From Streptomyces fildesensis (GTDB taxonomy: Bacteria; Actinomycetota; Actinomycetes; Streptomycetales; Streptomycetaceae), in NCBI RefSeq assembly GCF_016107395.1, contig NZ_JAAIKO010000051.1:1-52554 (forward strand): a stretch of DNA of 52,554 nucleotides, in the 5' to 3' direction. Under the pieces are notes generated by a model. That model was not told the origin of the DNA, ran no database searches, and worked only from the letters and a program-made list of their open reading frames with translations. The translations under genes and the position numbers were made by a program. Below are positions 1 to 8,210 of the stretch, in pieces (within the stretch, counting starts at the first letter, position 1; the number at the start of each line of letters is the position of its first letter).

Positions 1-667
1 TGTGCCGGCCTCCTCTGGATCCGACACCTCGAATCACAGCCTTGATCACAACCCCCCACACGCCCTAGCTGGGGGAAGGTTCGGGCTGTCGCTGCGGGCC
101 GGCGCCAGAGCGACACGTTCAGCTCGTACCACCCGCGACATCCCGGACCGTTCGCCTGCCGGCCGAAGCCCGCCACAACGCGACCGCGTGGGACCGGAAC
201 GCCGGACTGCACTTCGAAGGCCCTGCCAGGGAGACCTACACCTTCCTGGACCGTCAAGATCCATTGTCAGGCGCGTCCACACTCCGGGGGTCTCCTCATG
301 CCTGGACTGGCCCCCTCCTTACTGCCGCTCACGCATGTTGCCCGGGCGCCGAAGCACTCCGGGCAACATCGTCATTTGTTCCGGCATGACGGGCTGTCAA
401 AAAGACTCAGTTGTCCCTGTGGGTGCGGCCGTGTCCGGTGTCGCCGCTGCCGCCCTTGTAGGAGCCGCGGAAGTCGACGGCCGATCCGGGAACGGGGGCG
501 ATCAGATCCTCCTTGGGTTCGGTCTCCAAGAAGGCCATGACGGGGCAGTTGATCAGGAATTTGACGCTGCCGTAGGGCACACCGCCCGGGCCGGTGACCC
601 TCGCTGACGTCCAGGCTGCCATGGACCGGCTGTTTGCGGACGGCATCCTCCCGATGGGCGGTGCCGC
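1..667. other. Left edge: degenerate sequence, no intact gene
   Basis: No complete gene is supported apart from the doubtful 407-538 frame. Two stretches look like coding debris on the plus strand: 150-270 (in-frame peptide with LPAEARHNATAWDRN) and 594-671 (VTLADVQAAMDRLFADG, then stop), the latter overlapping the GTG of the next gene as translationally coupled genes do. Both lack a plausible start, so they read as gene remnants left of the replication module. Confidence 0.3.
407..538 (-). CDS. Small hypothetical protein (43 aa), doubtful
   Basis: I do not recognise this product. An ATG at 538 opens a 43-residue frame beginning MAFLETEPKEDLIAPVPG and ending in a Gly/His-rich tail (GHGRTHRDN). 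The composition looks more like protein than the neighbouring shadow frames, and the frame stays open upstream (VKFLINCPV), so this may be the 3' end of a longer, decayed gene. No convincing ribosome binding site precedes the ATG. Confidence 0.3.
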   Translation of the reverse strand: MAFLETEPKEDLIAPVPGSAVDFRGSYKGGSGDTGHGRTHRDN

Positions 668-1955
668 GTGAACGAGGACTCCGGCAACAGCCACATCGAG
701 CGGCCGTGGGAGCAGCCGGAGGAAGTGATCCTGCGGCGCGAGCTCGTGCGAACCCCGGGATTGCAACCCGAGGACCTCGGAGTGCTGGCAGAGCTTCTGC
801 TGCGCGACCCCGGGATGCCGTCGACGATGGAAGCGATCCGCGGCGACCTACAGGCGCGCGGCTGGAGGATGGGCAAGGACCGGTACAACACCATCACTCA
901 GCGGCTGACGCGAGCCGGTCACCTCTCCCGCGTCGCCGCCTATGACTCGAGCACTGAGCGGCCCACCTGGGTTACCCGTGTGTACCGCAACCCGGCAAAC
1001 AACGAGCAGTACGTCGATCTGGGCATCACCGCGTCTATGCAGGTCAGTGCCGAAATGCGGAAAATCCGCGATTCGGAGCACGAGCTGCCCGCCGGACTGC
1101 GGGAAACCCGCGTTTCGCCTGGTCAGAGCCGAAATGCGGAAGACCCGCAGTCCGCTCTGTCCCCCCGGACCCCCCGGTGGGTTGGTAAACCCCCCTACCG
1201 TCCCCCCAGAGGCAACGAAGCCGGAGTCGGTGGTTGCTGCTGTGGCGGGTGCGAACAACATGCGCATCGCGCAGAACAGCAATCCCGTTGGTGTCCAGGA
1301 GCTGACCGAGGCGGAGCTGCACGCGGCGGGCGAGTTCCTCGCGAACCTTCCCGGCCGCTGGGCCTGCGGGCTCCAGGACGTCGAGAAATTCGCCAAGCTG
1401 ATTGCCGCAGCGGCCAAGCGGCAGGGCTGGCCGCTGGACGCAGAGTTCGAGCGCTGGCTGACCGCTGACGAGCGTTCGATCCGTGGTGCCTACCCCAGGG
1501 TGATCCCGGCCCGGCTGAGGAACCTGCCCCGCTACAGCGCCTGGCGTCGTGCCGGTGCGCCCACCGGCACCGCAGCGAACCGGGGCCCGGTCCAGGATGC
1601 GTGCCCGAACCACCCGCACCGCGCTGCCGCTGACTGCGTTCCCTGCCGTATCGACCCGGACGCCCAGGAGCAGAAGCCGACCCAGCGTTCCGGGGATCCG
1701 GTGTCCGCTGATGTGATCGCTGCTGCCAAGGCGTTCGCCCAGGGCGGGAAGAGCTCCGGGCGCCGTCGGGAGAAGAACCCGCGCAGTGATGCCCGGGTCC
1801 GGCGTCAGAGCGCCGGCGCCCGCTCCGCCGAGGCGGAAGCCGAAGCTGAGGACAACCGCCGCAAGGCCGCCGTGCTGCTTCAGCAGGAAGCCGCCGCCGC
1901 GCTGGACCTGCACACCATGCCGGGCCAGGCGCAGGACCACAGCGTTTCGCGATGA
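668..1955 (+). CDS. Rep1-like helix-turn-helix initiator, reading frame shifts near 1080-1125
   Basis: Probable DNA-binding replication initiator of a linear plasmid. The N-terminal part (GTG 668 to about 1075) reads in one frame and resembles a winged-helix region (GMPSTMEAIRGDLQARGWRM then RYNTITQRLTRAGHL). From about 1128 the coding signal continues in the next frame to the stop at 1955, with a Lys/Arg- and Glu-rich C-terminus. Two copies of the same repeat encode AEMRKIR in the first frame and AEMRKTR in the second; they are 79 nt apart, which explains the shift of one. Directly downstream lies a DnaB-type helicase, the rep1-rep2 order described for pSLA2/SLP2-type plasmids. It could instead be two genes (second start ATG 1260), a sequencing error or a real inactivation. 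Confidence 0.55.
1042..1154 (+). repeat. Three iteron-like hairpin repeats, candidate replication origin
   Basis: Three short dyads with an A-rich centre lie 37-42 nt apart inside the rep1-like gene: GCGGA-AAA-TCCGC at 1057-1069, GCGGG-AAA-CCCGC at 1099-1111 and TGCGG-AAGAC-CCGCA at 1135-1149. The first and third also share the preceding GCCGAAATGCGGA (1049 and 1128). A C-rich tract follows to about 1200. Streptomyces linear plasmids such as pSLA2 carry origin iterons within the rep coding region, so this is the best origin candidate here; that role is inferred. Confidence 0.55.
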
Positions 1956-2026
1956 CCGCCGTACCCAGTGCGGGCTCCCCGTTCGCCCGGGCGGCCCGCC
2001 AGCTCTCAGACCGATCAGGAGTGCAC

Positions 2027-3424
2027 ATGAGCACCGTAGAGGACCCCGACCTCACCAGCGCTGCGCCGTACGACGACCACCGCGACGCCCGCCGCAGCGC
2101 CCAGGGCTTCGAGCGGGTACCGCCGCAGGACCTGGACGCCGAACAATCCGTGCTCGGCGCCCTGCTGCTGTCGAAGGACGCGATCGGGGAAGTCATCGAC
2201 ATCGTCGCCGGCCCCGACTTCTACCGGCCCGCCCATGCGACGGTCTTCAACGCCGTCCTGGACCTCTACGGGCGCGGCGAGCCGGCTGACCCGATCACGG
2301 TGGCCGCCGAGCTGAAACGGCGCGGCGACCTGTCCCGCATCGGCGGCGCCGGCTATCTCCACACCCTGGTCCAGGCCGTGCCGACCGCCGCGAACGGGAC
2401 CTACTACGCGGACATCGTCCGCGACCGGGCCCGCCTGCGCCGCCTGGTCGAAGCGGGCACCGCGATCACCGCTCTCGGTTACGGCGACGGGGACGCCGAC
2501 GAGATCACGGATGCCGCTGGAGCCGCGTTCAACGCGGCCGTGGCCATCGACGAATCCACCGCCAGCTTCCGTCCCGCCGACCGTTCCGTCTCCCTCATGG
2601 ACCGCCTCGAAGCGCGCAGCCGCGGTGAAGTCACCAAGGGCGTGCCCACCGGATTCACCGATCTGGACCACCTCACCAACGGCCTCCATGGCGGCCAGGT
2701 CATCGTGATCGCCGCTCGGCCGGCCATGGGCAAGTCCACCCTCGCTGTGGACTTCCTGCGCTCCGCCACGATCAAGCACGGCCTCACCGGCGCCCTGTTC
2801 AGCCTCGAAATGGGCGGCGACGAAGTCCACGAGCGCATCGTGTCCGCCGACGCCAGGGTCGCCTACTACCACCTGCGCAGCGGCGAACTCACCGAGGACG
2901 ACTGGATCCGCATCGGCCACAGCGTCCAGCGCCTGGAAACCGCCGACCTGCACATCTTCGAAGACGCCGGCCTGACCGTCCTGCAGATCAAGGCCCACTG
3001 CCGCCGGCTCCAGCAGCGCGGCGGCCTCGGCCTCGTCGTCGTGGACTACCTCCAGCTGATGCAGTCCAGCGGCCGCAAGGCCGAGAACCGGCAAGTCGAG
3101 GTCGCCGAGATGAGCCGCCAGTTCAAGCTCCTGGCCAAGGAACTGAACGTGCCCGTCGTGGTGCTGTCCCAGCTCAACCGCGGACCCGAGCAACGCCAGG
3201 ACAAGAAGCCGATGATCTCCGACCTGCGGGAGTCCGGCGCCATCGAACAGGACGCCGACATCGTGATCCTCCTGCACCGCGAGGACGCCTACGACAAGGA
3301 ATCACCGCGTGCGGGCGAAGCCGACCTGATTGTCGGAAAACACCGGGGAGGACCAACATCAACGATCACCGTCGCCGCGCAACTCCACTACAGCCGCTTC
3401 GTCGACATGGCCGCGACGGTATGA
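2027..3424 (+). CDS. DnaB-family replicative helicase (Rep2-like)
   Basis: Hexameric 5'-3' replicative helicase, expected to unwind plasmid DNA at the origin. I place the start at ATG 2027 because AGGAG (2017-2021) sits just upstream; this gives 465 aa, close to chromosomal DnaB. The N-terminal DnaB domain begins PPQDLDAEQSVLGALLLS. The C-terminal RecA-like ATPase has Walker A ARPAMGKST (GKST at 235-238), Walker B VVVDYLQLM, and the conserved LRESGAIEQDAD segment. It follows the rep1-like gene closely, as in the two-gene replication modules of Streptomyces linear plasmids. Family assignment is firm; a plasmid-specific rather than chromosomal role is inferred from its neighbours. Confidence 0.92.
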   Translation: MSTVEDPDLTSAAPYDDHRDARRSAQGFERVPPQDLDAEQSVLGALLLSKDAIGEVIDIVAGPDFYRPAHATVFNAVLDLYGRGEPADPITVAAELKRRGDLSRIGGAGYLHTLVQAVPTAANGTYYADIVRDRARLRRLVEAGTAITALGYGDGDADEITDAAGAAFNAAVAIDESTASFRPADRSVSLMDRLEARSRGEVTKGVPTGFTDLDHLTNGLHGGQVIVIAARPAMGKSTLAVDFLRSATIKHGLTGALFSLEMGGDEVHERIVSADARVAYYHLRSGELTEDDWIRIGHSVQRLETADLHIFEDAGLTVLQIKAHCRRLQQRGGLGLVVVDYLQLMQSSGRKAENRQVEVAEMSRQFKLLAKELNVPVVVLSQLNRGPEQRQDKKPMISDLRESGAIEQDADIVILLHREDAYDKESPRAGEADLIVGKHRGGPTSTITVAAQLHYSRFVDMAATV

Positions 3425-3693
3425 CGTCGCAGCCGCCCGTAAGGGGTCTGAGCGCGCCTCTCGCTGACGATCAACCGCTCCCGGGTCTATCCGGTCGTCC
3501 AGGGCCAAGATCGGCGCTCAGGGCCCCCGCGGGGCGATCCGAAGCCAGGGACGGGGGATGTACGCCCTGTGTGCGTTTCGGTGCGCGGTTCAGAGGAGGG
3601 CCGCTCGGGGCTCGGTTGCCACGGCCAGCGATGAGCGCTTACAGGGGCCGTGGGGGCGCTCTGGCCCGTGCGGGCGGGTCGGAACGGTGTGGC

Positions 3694-3794
3694 GGGTGAC
3701 CTCGGGGGTGGTGTTGCCGTTTGGGCGGGTACGGGAACCGCCGACGGAGCCCGTCCCCCCACTGCCGGGGCCCGAGCGCATTCGGGCTCCGGCA
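3694..3794 (+). repeat. Intergenic hairpin repeat, copy 1
   Basis: About 100 bp beginning GGGTGACCTCGGGGGTGGTG and ending in a strong hairpin (GCCGGGGCCCGA, loop GCGCAT, TCGGGCTCCGGC). A second copy lies at 4169-4265 in the same orientation. The wobble pair in this stem (G with T) is at a different position from that in copy 2, so the pairing is kept while sequence varies. It lies between the helicase gene and a 69-aa gene; the helicase stop is about 270 bp upstream, so a simple terminator role is uncertain. Confidence 0.7.
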
Positions 3795-3874
3795 ACCCGC
3801 CCCTCCGCCCCGGGGCGCGCGATGAGCGCTGGCCCTGTGCGGGCCGGGTGCGGTCCGGGGTGGTGCGCCGGGCC

Positions 3875-3880
3875 TACGGT
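3875..3880 (+). promoter_or_regulatory. Possible -10 box of a leaderless promoter
   Basis: TACGGT fits the TAnnnT -10 consensus of actinobacteria and lies 6 bases before the GTG at 3887, the spacing expected when transcription starts on the start codon itself. The 69-aa gene has no Shine-Dalgarno sequence, which agrees with leaderless expression. No clear -35 box is visible. Confidence 0.4.
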
Positions 3881-3886
3881 GCACCG

Positions 3887-4096
3887 GTGGACAACTACCC
3901 GATGGCGGAGCGCCGGCGCGGCTGCCGGAACCTGACCGATCCCGAACGGGACCTCGCGCTGCGCCTGGCGGCCCGCGCGGACTGGCTGCGCGCCGAGGCC
4001 GGACGTGAGGGCGGGGACGGCCTGAGCGTCGCGGACGCGGTCGCTCTGGCGGCCGTCCAGCTCGGCCTGCACTCGCCCGCCGGCCCCGTCGACTGA
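3887..4096 (+). CDS. Small protein of 69 aa, plasmid-type, unknown function
   Basis: I do not recognise the family. From GTG 3887 it reads VDNYPMAERRRGCRN, then a helical region rich in Arg, Ala and Leu (LALRLAARADWLRAEAG, VADAVALAAVQLGL), compatible with a small DNA-binding or ribbon-helix-helix-like regulator. The frame is open upstream to 3650, but the upstream part lies in the copy 1 hairpin repeat and lacks coding character. It is bracketed by the two 100-bp hairpin repeats, suggesting that repeats and gene form one unit. Confidence 0.55.
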   Translation: MDNYPMAERRRGCRNLTDPERDLALRLAARADWLRAEAGREGGDGLSVADAVALAAVQLGLHSPAGPVD

Positions 4097-4168
4097 CGGC
4101 GCGCGCCGGTATCCACCGGGTCGGCCAACGCGTGTCGCGTGCTGTGCGTGCCGCCTCTGGGCGTGTCG

Positions 4169-4265
4169 GGGGTGACCTCGGGGGTGGTGGTGTCGTTGGA
4201 CGGGTGCGGGAACGACGGAACCTGCCCCCCCATTGCCGGGGTCCGAGCGCATTCGGGCCCCGGCA
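4169..4265 (+). repeat. Intergenic hairpin repeat, copy 2
   Basis: Second copy of the element at 3694-3794, same orientation, starting GGGTGACCTCGGGGGTGGTG and ending with stem GCCGGGGTCCGA, loop GCGCAT, TCGGGCCCCGGC. It lies between two converging genes (the 69-aa gene and the minus-strand Cys-rich gene), where a bidirectional terminator would make sense. Confidence 0.7.
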
Positions 4266-4317
4266 AGCCGTTTGTCTGCCCCGGCTCGGCTGCCGCCTGT
4301 GTCCAACGTTCCCTCCG

Positions 4318-5055
4318 CTATAGCGGCTCGGGTCCGCACAGGGCACACCAGCGTTTGCGGCAGCCCTTGAGACGCAGCTCCTGTGCGGTATAGAGGTCCG
4401 GCAGCCGAGGCCAGTAGAGCTGACCTGTCTTGCGGGCATGGGGTCGTGAACTTTCCATTTGGGCCAGGCTTTTCTCAGGCGAGTTCAGGCTTAGGCAGTC
4501 CCAGCGGTGCAGCCGGACGGCGGTTTGTCCGATGGCGTAAGTGGCTCCGGCGTCTAGCTGCTGCTTCCACCGGTCAAGGTCACGCCGGGCTTCTTTCTCC
4601 GCACGGTCGATCTGGTCGCAGATACGGCACAGCCCCTTGATGTGCTCGCAAGAGCACTCACCACATCGCCCGCAGGGGATGCATCCGTGGATACGCCGTT
4701 CCTGTGATAGCGGAGTTGGGTAGATCAGGATGCTGGGATCTCGACCAAAGTGCGGGCGCGTCTCAACGACTCCGAAGTTGACCAGCTCGTCAAGAAACGG
4801 CTGCACTTGCTCTGCGTCTTCCAGACCAATCAATGGGGCTACGTCCTCCATGGAGATCCCGTAGTCTACGCGCGCCTGGAGCACGACATAAAGCAGGCGG
4901 CTGGTAACGCTCAGGTCGGCATCGAGAACCAAATCTCGGTGAACGAAAACAAACGGCGAGTACGACTCTCGGTACACATGGAATCCCACACTTGCAGAAC
5001 GGCCGAAGCGCTTCAGCGGTGCGGCGCCGCACCGTGGTTCCCACTTTCGGCTCAT
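4318..5055 (-). CDS. Cys-rich protein with a possible winged-helix region, 245 aa
   Basis: No family recognised. The start is taken at ATG 5055; the frame stays open upstream but loses protein character. Residues about 40-110 (VFVHRDLVLDADLSVTSRLL ... PFLDELVNFGVVETRP) resemble the helix-rich fold of plasmid replication and regulatory winged-helix proteins. Around residue 125 there is a dense Cys cluster (CIPCGRCGECSCEHIKGLC plus RICDQ) and near the C-terminus CRKRWCALC, so one or two zinc sites are likely. It is transcribed toward the hairpin repeat. A regulatory or replication role is inference. Confidence 0.7.
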   Translation of the reverse strand: MSRKWEPRCGAAPLKRFGRSASVGFHVYRESYSPFVFVHRDLVLDADLSVTSRLLYVVLQARVDYGISMEDVAPLIGLEDAEQVQPFLDELVNFGVVETRPHFGRDPSILIYPTPLSQERRIHGCIPCGRCGECSCEHIKGLCRICDQIDRAEKEARRDLDRWKQQLDAGATYAIGQTAVRLHRWDCLSLNSPEKSLAQMESSRPHARKTGQLYWPRLPDLYTAQELRLKGCRKRWCALCGPEPL

Positions 5056-5114
5056 GGCCCAAGCCGCGCGGGGAAGCCACCTGGGCGGGGGGTGGGGCGT
5101 GTCAGGATGGCGGT

Positions 5115-5378
5115 ATGACACATGAGGCGGCGGCGTACGACGGGCGGTTGCGGGATCTGGAGGCGGTGGCGTTTCGCACCGGGCGCACCCTCGCGGAGCA
5201 CGGCGAGCAGCTGGCGTCGATCCGCGAGCAGCAGCACACCGCGTTCGGCAACATCGACTCCCTCGCTGACGCCATCGGCGCGCCGGGCGAGCGCTCCATT
5301 GCCCGGCGGCTGGAGAGCATCGAGCGCGTCCTGTTCGCGCTGGCCCGCGCCCAGGGCATCGACCCGGATGCCACCTGA
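5115..5378 (+). CDS. Small coiled-coil protein, 87 aa
   Basis: ATG 5115 follows a purine-rich CAGGATGG. The product (starts MTHEAAAYDGRLRDLE) is hydrophilic and almost wholly helical, with heptad-like hydrophobic spacing (LRDLEAV, LAEHGEQLASIREQ, RRLESIERVLFALARAQ). Such small coiled-coil proteins are common on Streptomyces plasmids, but I know no function for this one. It is divergent from the Cys-rich gene at 4318-5055, with only 59 bp between starts, so they may share a control region. Confidence 0.65.
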   Translation: MTHEAAAYDGRLRDLEAVAFRTGRTLAEHGEQLASIREQQHTAFGNIDSLADAIGAPGERSIARRLESIERVLFALARAQGIDPDAT

Positions 5379-5585
5379 CCGGGGCCCCGGGCCGTCGGCG
5401 GGAGCTGCGGCCGGATCCCGGGAGAACGGCCACCAGGAGCGGCGGGACGTACCGGCGCGCGGGAAGCTCTTCCTGACCGCCTGCTGCGTTCCCGACCCCC
5501 GGTGCAGGTAAGTAGTCGGCGTGCCGGTCACCCCGTTACAGGGCCTGCGGCCTGCACCTTTCCTGGCCACGGGTGGAATTCCGGT

Positions 5586-5669
5586 GCGACCAGAGGTGCG
5601 ATCAGGACCGCGACCAGGAGCGCGCTGTGAGGCGCGATCAGAGCTGCGACCAGAGGCGCGACCTCGCTC
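5586..5669 (+). repeat. Seven tandem 12-bp units (GCGAYCAGRNSN)
   Basis: Units start at 5586, 5598, 5610, 5622, 5634, 5646 and 5658, each beginning GCGACC or GCGATC (one GCGCTG). The period is exactly 12 nt. They lie 111 bp upstream of the 78-aa gene at 5780. An array of identical half-turn-spaced sites suggests protein binding on one face of DNA. A short plus-strand frame would translate it as four-residue repeats (RPEV, RSGP and so on), but that frame has no support. Confidence 0.7.
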
Positions 5670-5779
5670 GGGCCCGGCCGGGACGGCCGTGTACGTCAAC
5701 GCGACCCGGCGATTGTCTGAGTGCCGCGGTCGGCCTGGGCTGAAGGATTTCCCAGCAGCTACCCGGGCAGACGGCTGCT

Positions 5780-6016
5780 ATGAACACCACCGCGGTCTCT
5801 GTCGCCCACATTGCCTGGCTGCAACGCGTCCAGGAGGCAACCGCAGACCACGCCCGCACCCGCCTCGCCCTTGACGCGGCCATCGCAGAAGCCACCGCCG
5901 CCGGCGTACCCGCCGAGGCGTTGCAGGCCGTGGGGCAGTGCGAACCCCTTCATGGACGGCACGCGGCAGACCCGACCGAGACCGAGCTGGCCACACTCGC
6001 GGACGCCGCCAGCTGA
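5780..6016 (+). CDS. Small helical protein, 78 aa
   Basis: From ATG 5780 the product starts MNTTAVSVAHIAWLQRVQEA and continues with amphipathic helix (HARTRLALDAAIAEATAAG). The C-terminus has TETELATLADAAS. No motif recognised. It follows the 12-bp tandem array and stands alone before the cassette at 6154. Codon positions show the strong third-position GC bias expected of real genes. The ribosome binding site is weak. Confidence 0.5.
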   Translation: MNTTAVSVAHIAWLQRVQEATADHARTRLALDAAIAEATAAGVPAEALQAVGQCEPLHGRHAADPTETELATLADAAS

Positions 6017-6115
6017 CAGGCCCCGGTCAGGTTTTCTTCTTCGGTCGGCAGAGCCCCGCACACGGCCGATTTCTCGTATGTGCCGTTCGGCTGAAGCGGA
6101 TTTGCGTCACCGGAA

Positions 6116-6134
6116 GGCGTCACCCGGTGACGCC
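6116..6134. promoter_or_regulatory. 19-bp palindrome GGCGTCACC-C-GGTGACGCC
   Basis: Perfect 9-bp arms around one base, 15 bp left of the target duplication of the cassette at 6154. A further GCGTCACCGG (6105-6114) precedes it. It has the size of an operator for a dimeric repressor; no gene lies immediately beside it, so the use is unknown. Confidence 0.4.
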
Positions 6135-6153
6135 TGCTGAACGCGACCGCCGG

Positions 6154-6797
6154 TGTCCTTTGACAGCGAAGATAGTCGGTCAGGGGTGACCTGACCTGGG
6201 CGGACTAACTTGCGTGTCAACGAGGCGGACGTCGAGGCCCGGACAGCTGCCCGGTCCCCGCTCAGCTCTTGCGCTCACTCAGGACGCAGAACTCGTTGCC
6301 CTCCGGGTCGAGGAGGGTCACCCAGTGCTGCCCGTCCTGCACGGTGTCGACGCGCCGGGCGCCGAGGGAGAGCAGCCGGGCGACCTCGGTCTCCTGGTCG
6401 TCGGGGCGGAAGTCGGGGTGGAGCCTGTTCTTCGACGTCTTGCCCTCGGGGACAGGCACGAAGAGCAGGCCCGGCATCCGGTCCGGCTCAGGCCGGATCT
6501 CGATGATCTCCTCGGATTCGTCGACCACAACCCAGCCGAGAGCCTCGGCCCACCAGCGCCCGAGAGCGACGGGGTCGGCGGAGGCGACGATGATCTGTTC
6601 CCATTCCAGTGCCATGGGCCTGAGCATAGGCAGACCGGCGACCCACCCCGCAAAGCCGCCACTCTTCCCACCCCAGCACCCCCAGCGCGTTTGCCTCGCA
6701 TGGCTAGGTTCACTGGCAAAGAGGGCGCTGACGACTAGCTTCGCTGTCAAACGCCTCGATTGGATGACAGTGCGACTGACTTCACTGTCAAAGGACA
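6154..6797. mobile_element. 644-bp single-gene cassette with 13-bp terminal inverted repeats
   Basis: Ends are TGTCCTTTGACAG and CTGTCAAAGGACA, a perfect 13-bp inverted repeat, and the element is flanked by an exact 5-bp duplication GCCGG (6149-6153 and 6798-6802). Extra copies of the end motif lie inside: left TTTGACAGCGAAG (6159), right TTCACTGGCAAAG (about 6709), TTCGCTGTCAAAC (about 6741) and TTCACTGTCAAAG (6781). Multiple subterminal sites, TGT...ACA ends and 5-bp duplications are typical of Tn7/Tn5053-type transposons. The only gene is the VOC-family gene; there is no transposase, so movement would need one in trans. Confidence 0.85.
6262..6615 (-). CDS. VOC-family (glyoxalase/bleomycin-resistance-like) protein
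   Basis: A 117-aa single-domain vicinal-oxygen-chelate protein starting MALEWEQIIVASADPVALG (ATG 6615). The typical features are the N-terminal beta strand, FxxxW-like AEALGW, the central FVPVPEGK / RLHPDFRP segment, and the C-terminal WVTLLDPEGNEFCVL with metal-ligand-type Glu. Such proteins act as glyoxalases, dioxygenases or antibiotic-binding resistance proteins; the substrate cannot be told. An ATG further upstream (6750) only adds cassette-end sequence. It is the sole cargo of the 6154-6797 element. Confidence 0.88.
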   Translation of the reverse strand: MALEWEQIIVASADPVALGRWWAEALGWVVVDESEEIIEIRPEPDRMPGLLFVPVPEGKTSKNRLHPDFRPDDQETEVARLLSLGARRVDTVQDGQHWVTLLDPEGNEFCVLSERKS

Positions 6798-6892
6798 GCC
6801 GGCGCCAGGCCCTGGTTCGGCATCGAGGTGGCTTCGTAGGTGGGTTCTGGGCTCTGGCAGCGATCGCGGGGAGCCATCACGGTCGGTGAAGA

Positions 6893-7430
6893 GGCTGTTC
6901 GATTCCGGACTGCGCGCCGGGGTGCGCCGCAGTCCGGAATCGCCACATATGACGCTCCATCAGGTCTGGTGAGTGTGGGCTGTTTCGTACCGTCCGGGTC
7001 GATGCCCAGGACATGGACCACGACGAGATCTCCTGGCAGGACGTGCTGTTCGAGGGCGTCGAGGTGCTGATCACCGCCGCAGTGCACGGGGTGAACGGAT
7101 TGATGGTGCAGCTGGCCGGCCGGAGTGGTGAAGGCGTATGTCCGTCCTGCGGCCGGGCGTCGGCACGGGTGCACGACCGCTATGAGCGACAGCTGCAGGA
7201 TCTTCCGCTGGCCGGGCACGCCGTACGGATCCTGCTGTCCGTGCGACGCTTCGTGTGCGTCGCTCCCGGCTGTTCCCAGCGCACATTCGCTGAGCAGATA
7301 CCGGGGCTGACCAGCCCGTACGCGCGGTGCACCGACCGGCTCGGAGAGCTACTGGACCGGGTCGCGCTCGCGTTGGCGGGCCGCGCCGGGTCCCGGATGG
7401 CTACTGCTCTGGGGCTGACCGCGGCATGAA
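6893..7430 (+). mobile_element. ISL3-type insertion sequence remnant
   Basis: Begins near GGCTGTTCGATTCCGG and contains a 14-bp inverted repeat (GATTCCGGACTGCG at 6901-6914 and its complement at 6928-6941), followed by the 5' end of an ISL3-family transposase. Everything after residue 138 of the transposase is missing, so only the left end survives. The exact left boundary is a guess. Confidence 0.5.
7013..7429 (+). pseudogene. ISL3-family transposase, N-terminal fragment (138 aa)
   Basis: The N-terminal zinc-finger domain of ISL3 transposases is clear: CPSCGRASARVHDRY then RRFVCVAPGCSQRTFAEQIPG, with the RxLxDLPLAGHAVRI segment between. Full-length members exceed 400 residues with a DDE catalytic domain; here the frame stops at residue 138 just after the first HTH segment (GSRMATALGL), so the catalytic domain is lost. 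It cannot transpose by itself. Confidence 0.85.
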
Positions 7431-7703
7431 GCAGGATGGTTGGCACCGACGAGGCAGCGCTGTTGTCACCGATGCGAAGTGTGCAGGCGGCACCGTCGCA
7501 CCGCAGTTTGTCTGTTGACCTTGCCCCGAGCTGCCCCGCCTGGGTTGATCAGGAGTGCGGGAAGGGCGGCGGCCTTGGCCGTGAGGGTAGAGAGCGGCGG
7601 GGCACGGCGACCGATTCTGGCGGGCGATGGCAATGGGAACAAAGGACCGACAGCAGGGTCCTGGGGGCGCTAGTTTCTCCTAGTCATCACCTCAGGAGGC
7701 CGC

Positions 7704-8210
7704 ATGTCGGATGAAACGTTAGTCGCGTTGCTCGGTGTACTGGTGACGCTCGTGCTCACGTCTGGCTCCATCTTCTATCTAGCAAGACAGACGAAAGCTG
7801 CGGTGGAACAGGCGAGGGCAGCCCACAAGCAGGTGGAGTCCGGTATCAGAGTGACCGCTGTCTCGGCCAACGACACGGTGCTGGGTGCCCTCCGGGAGAT
7901 ACACCTGCTGATGATTGAGAAGCCTGCGCTTCGAGCCTATTTCTACGACGGCCGATCGTGCCCGGAGAACGATCCGCTGTGTCCGGTGGTGGTTACGGTA
8001 GGTGAACTGCTGGCGGACATCATGAACCAGGGAATCGTTACCCACAGGGCCAGCCCCGAGAGTGCCAGCGCCGGCCCTTGGAAGGACTACTGCGAGACCA
8101 CGTTGGCGTCCAGCCCCGTCCTGCGTGACTTGATTGCTGCCCACCCCAAGTGGTGGCCTGACCTCCCGGGCCTCTGCCCGCCACAGCTTCGACGCGTGAG
8201 ACCTGCATGA
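7704..8210 (+). CDS. Membrane-anchored hypothetical protein, 168 aa
   Basis: ATG 7704 is preceded by CAGGAGG at good spacing. One N-terminal membrane segment (LVALLGVLVTLVLTSGSIFYLA, residues about 5-27) is followed by a soluble region with a short coiled coil (TKAAVEQARAAHKQVESG) and a domain with EIHLLMIEKPALRAYFYDG. This last pattern is common in Streptomyces proteins predicted to sit on the inner face of the membrane; its function is unknown. It stands alone. Confidence 0.78.
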   Translation: MSDETLVALLGVLVTLVLTSGSIFYLARQTKAAVEQARAAHKQVESGIRVTAVSANDTVLGALREIHLLMIEKPALRAYFYDGRSCPENDPLCPVVVTVGELLADIMNQGIVTHRASPESASAGPWKDYCETTLASSPVLRDLIAAHPKWWPDLPGLCPPQLRRVRPA

